Shown here: piece after piece, positions 63,584 through 64,000 of the stretch | How the letters are laid out: each line of letters opens with the position of its first letter | Numbering within the stretch: position 1 is the first letter of the stretch | Origin: Petrolisthes cinctipes | Taxonomy: Eukaryota > Arthropoda > Malacostraca > Decapoda > Porcellanidae | Reading direction: 5' to 3' | Assembly (NCBI GenBank): GCA_033782935.1 | Contig: JAWQEG010001234.1 | Coordinates: forward strand, 752,501 to 816,500 | Length of the DNA: 64,000 nucleotides | Notes under the pieces: generated by a model | The model's database searches: none | What the model saw: only the letters and a program-made list of their open reading frames with translations | What the model was told of the DNA's origin: nothing | Made by a program: the position numbers and the translations under genes

Positions 63584-64000
63584 AATTTGAGATATCGACT
63601 TTGGGCACCTAAAATATTGATTTTCAGCATGTTTTGGGCCTATATTTTGAAAATATTCTAGCACTAAGTAGGCATGTACAGATCGCTTCTGGGACCCAAA
63701 AAAATCGAATTTTCGGGTGTTTTGAGTTTGAATTTGGGATATAAACGGGTGCAGAAGATGCATACACATATTGACCTTGGTCACCTAAAATATCGATTTT
63801 CAGCATGTTTTGGGCCTGTATCTTGAAAATACTCTAACACGGAGTAGGCAATTATAGATCGCTTCTGGGACCCCAAAATATCGAATTTTCGGTTGTTTGG
63901 AGCCTGAATTTGAGATATAAACGAGGTTCAGAAGATGCATCCACATATTGACTTTTGGGCACCAAAAAGATCGATTTTCAGCATATTTGGGCCTGTATCT

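Larger units (their letters stand above)
51973..64000 (-). repeat. Satellite array, inverted arm
   Basis: The same satellite family continues, but every landmark is now reverse-complemented (for example AAAATATCGAATTTTCGGG and GTAGGCATGTACAGATCGC). Long, short, D-type and M-type monomers are all present. Monomers look more diverged from one another than in the left 40 kb, and the higher-order units differ. The array runs off the right edge of the window in the middle of a monomer. No gene or unrelated insertion was seen. Confidence 0.96.

Noticed and set aside
1..64000. CRISPR array
   Set aside because: Repeats are contiguous monomers of 147-177 bp without unique spacers, and no cas-like genes are present.
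1..64000. CENP-B box in the monomer
   Set aside because: TTTCGGGTG (reverse strand) recalls one half of the known box, but the required TTCG...A..CGGG spacing is not present in the consensus.
1..64000. Known plant centromere satellites (rice CentO, maize knob 180 and CentC, soybean CentGm, grape 107-bp)
   Set aside because: From memory of their consensus features, none shows these motifs or lengths. A database search would be needed to exclude a published match in another species.

Overview
The whole 64 kb window is tandemly repeated satellite DNA. I find no protein-coding gene, tRNA, rRNA, transposon, telomere repeat, CRISPR array or bacterial-style operon. Every base examined fits a monomer of one satellite family, AT-rich (the 147-bp consensus counts as 58 G+C of 147). 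The many open reading frames are translations of the satellite and are not annotated as genes. An array this long, with higher-order structure and no genes, points to centromeric, pericentromeric or knob-like heterochromatin of a multicellular eukaryote, plausibly a plant. I do not recognise the family and cannot name the organism.

Monomer types, measured from one CGAAAATTCG landmark to the next: S, 147 bp; L, 177 bp; L2, 176 bp, a diverged long form; D, 156 bp; M, 176 bp, found only from about 31 kb onward. The long monomer is itself an ancient head-to-tail dimer of two roughly 88-bp halves that align without gaps (about 61 of 88 positions identical by hand count). S is this dimer with a 29-bp deletion in one half. 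D has an 18-bp deletion at the overlapping place in the other half.

Layout: from 1 to about 51,962 all monomers point the same way. At about 51,963-51,972 the orientation flips once, and from there to 64,000 all point the other way. The left arm is built from a six-monomer higher-order unit, X-S-L-S-S-L, where X is D (951 bp) or L2 (971 bp). Joining the two forms gives a 12-mer of 1,922 bp. Units of 795, 627, 1,098, 1,600 and 1,725 bp are explained as sums of monomers gained or lost whole. Recognisable duplications include 2280/3075 (795 bp), 5770/8015 (2,245 then 2,392 bp), 11480/13402 (1,922 bp), 9670/16060 (6,391 bp apart), 20838/21328 (490 bp), 24063/25016/26889 (about 951 bp), 33211/34936 (1,725 bp), 37562/39162 (1,600 bp), 47980/49208 (1,228 bp) and, in the inverted arm, 59600/61993 (2,393 bp).

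By eye the left 40 kb looks more homogeneous. The stretch from about 41 kb to the end is more mixed and diverged, with M monomers, truncated monomers and small insertions. There is no gene system here. What deserves attention is the satellite's architecture: its dimeric origin, its combinatorial higher-order syntax, a palindrome whose two arms change together, and the orientation switch. All counts and alignments were made by hand, so domain edges are approximate to tens of bases unless stated.
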